Made by a program: the position numbers and the translations under genes. The notes beneath the pieces are model-generated. The model worked only from the letters and a program-made list of their open reading frames with translations, did not search any database and was not told the DNA's origin. Below are positions 5,584-5,588 of a stretch of DNA of 5,588 nt, one piece after another. Origin of the DNA: Campylobacterota bacterium (GTDB lineage: Bacteria; Campylobacterota; Campylobacteria; Campylobacterales; Sulfurovaceae); assembly GCA_022600655.1 (NCBI GenBank), contig JAHZJZ010000293.1:1-5588 (forward strand). The letters run 5' to 3'. Position 1 is the stretch's first letter, and the number at the start of each line of letters is the position of its first letter.

Positions 5584-5588
5584 ATGAA

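Noticed and set aside
1..5588. tRNA, rRNA, CRISPR array, insertion sequence
   Set aside because: I read both strands and saw no direct-repeat array, transposase gene or recognisable RNA gene.

Overview
The window holds two unrelated gene blocks that converge on a short AT-rich gap. The organism looks like a moderately AT-rich Gram-negative bacterium: there are signal peptides, an outer-membrane barrel with a C-terminal Phe, and a periplasmic LolA-like carrier. Protein style and codon use suggest Campylobacterota (Sulfurimonas/Sulfurovum/Arcobacter-like), but no marker gene is present, so this is only a leading guess.

Left block (+ strand, 1-975, very AT-rich): the 3' part of a RelA/SpoT-type nucleotidyltransferase gene that is cut by the left edge, followed 8 nt later by a complete stand-alone HD-domain hydrolase of the SpoT/MESH1 type. 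All catalytic motifs visible in both proteins look intact. A single-domain alarmone synthetase next to a single-domain alarmone hydrolase is the layout of the toxSAS toxin-antitoxin systems, in which an HD antitoxin neutralises a toxic synthetase. This pair is the most interesting item in the window.

Middle (976-1121): a gap without a credible gene. It contains two consecutive perfect inverted repeats, one of 24 nt spanning the stop codon of the converging operon, probably a shared or bidirectional transcription end.

Right block (- strand, 5543 down to 1122, mostly near 40% GC): four closely packed genes read leftwards. They encode a secreted LolA-like periplasmic protein, an outer-membrane beta-barrel, a 71-residue two-helix membrane protein, and a 754-residue RND/MMPL-type exporter (COG1033-like). 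Two junctions overlap by ATGA and the third gap is 14 nt, so this is one operon. An inner-membrane exporter, a periplasmic carrier and an outer-membrane barrel together suggest a trans-envelope route for a hydrophobic or lipid-like molecule; the cargo cannot be read from the sequence. A GTAG-headed palindrome resembling a REP element lies just upstream of the first gene, at the right edge.
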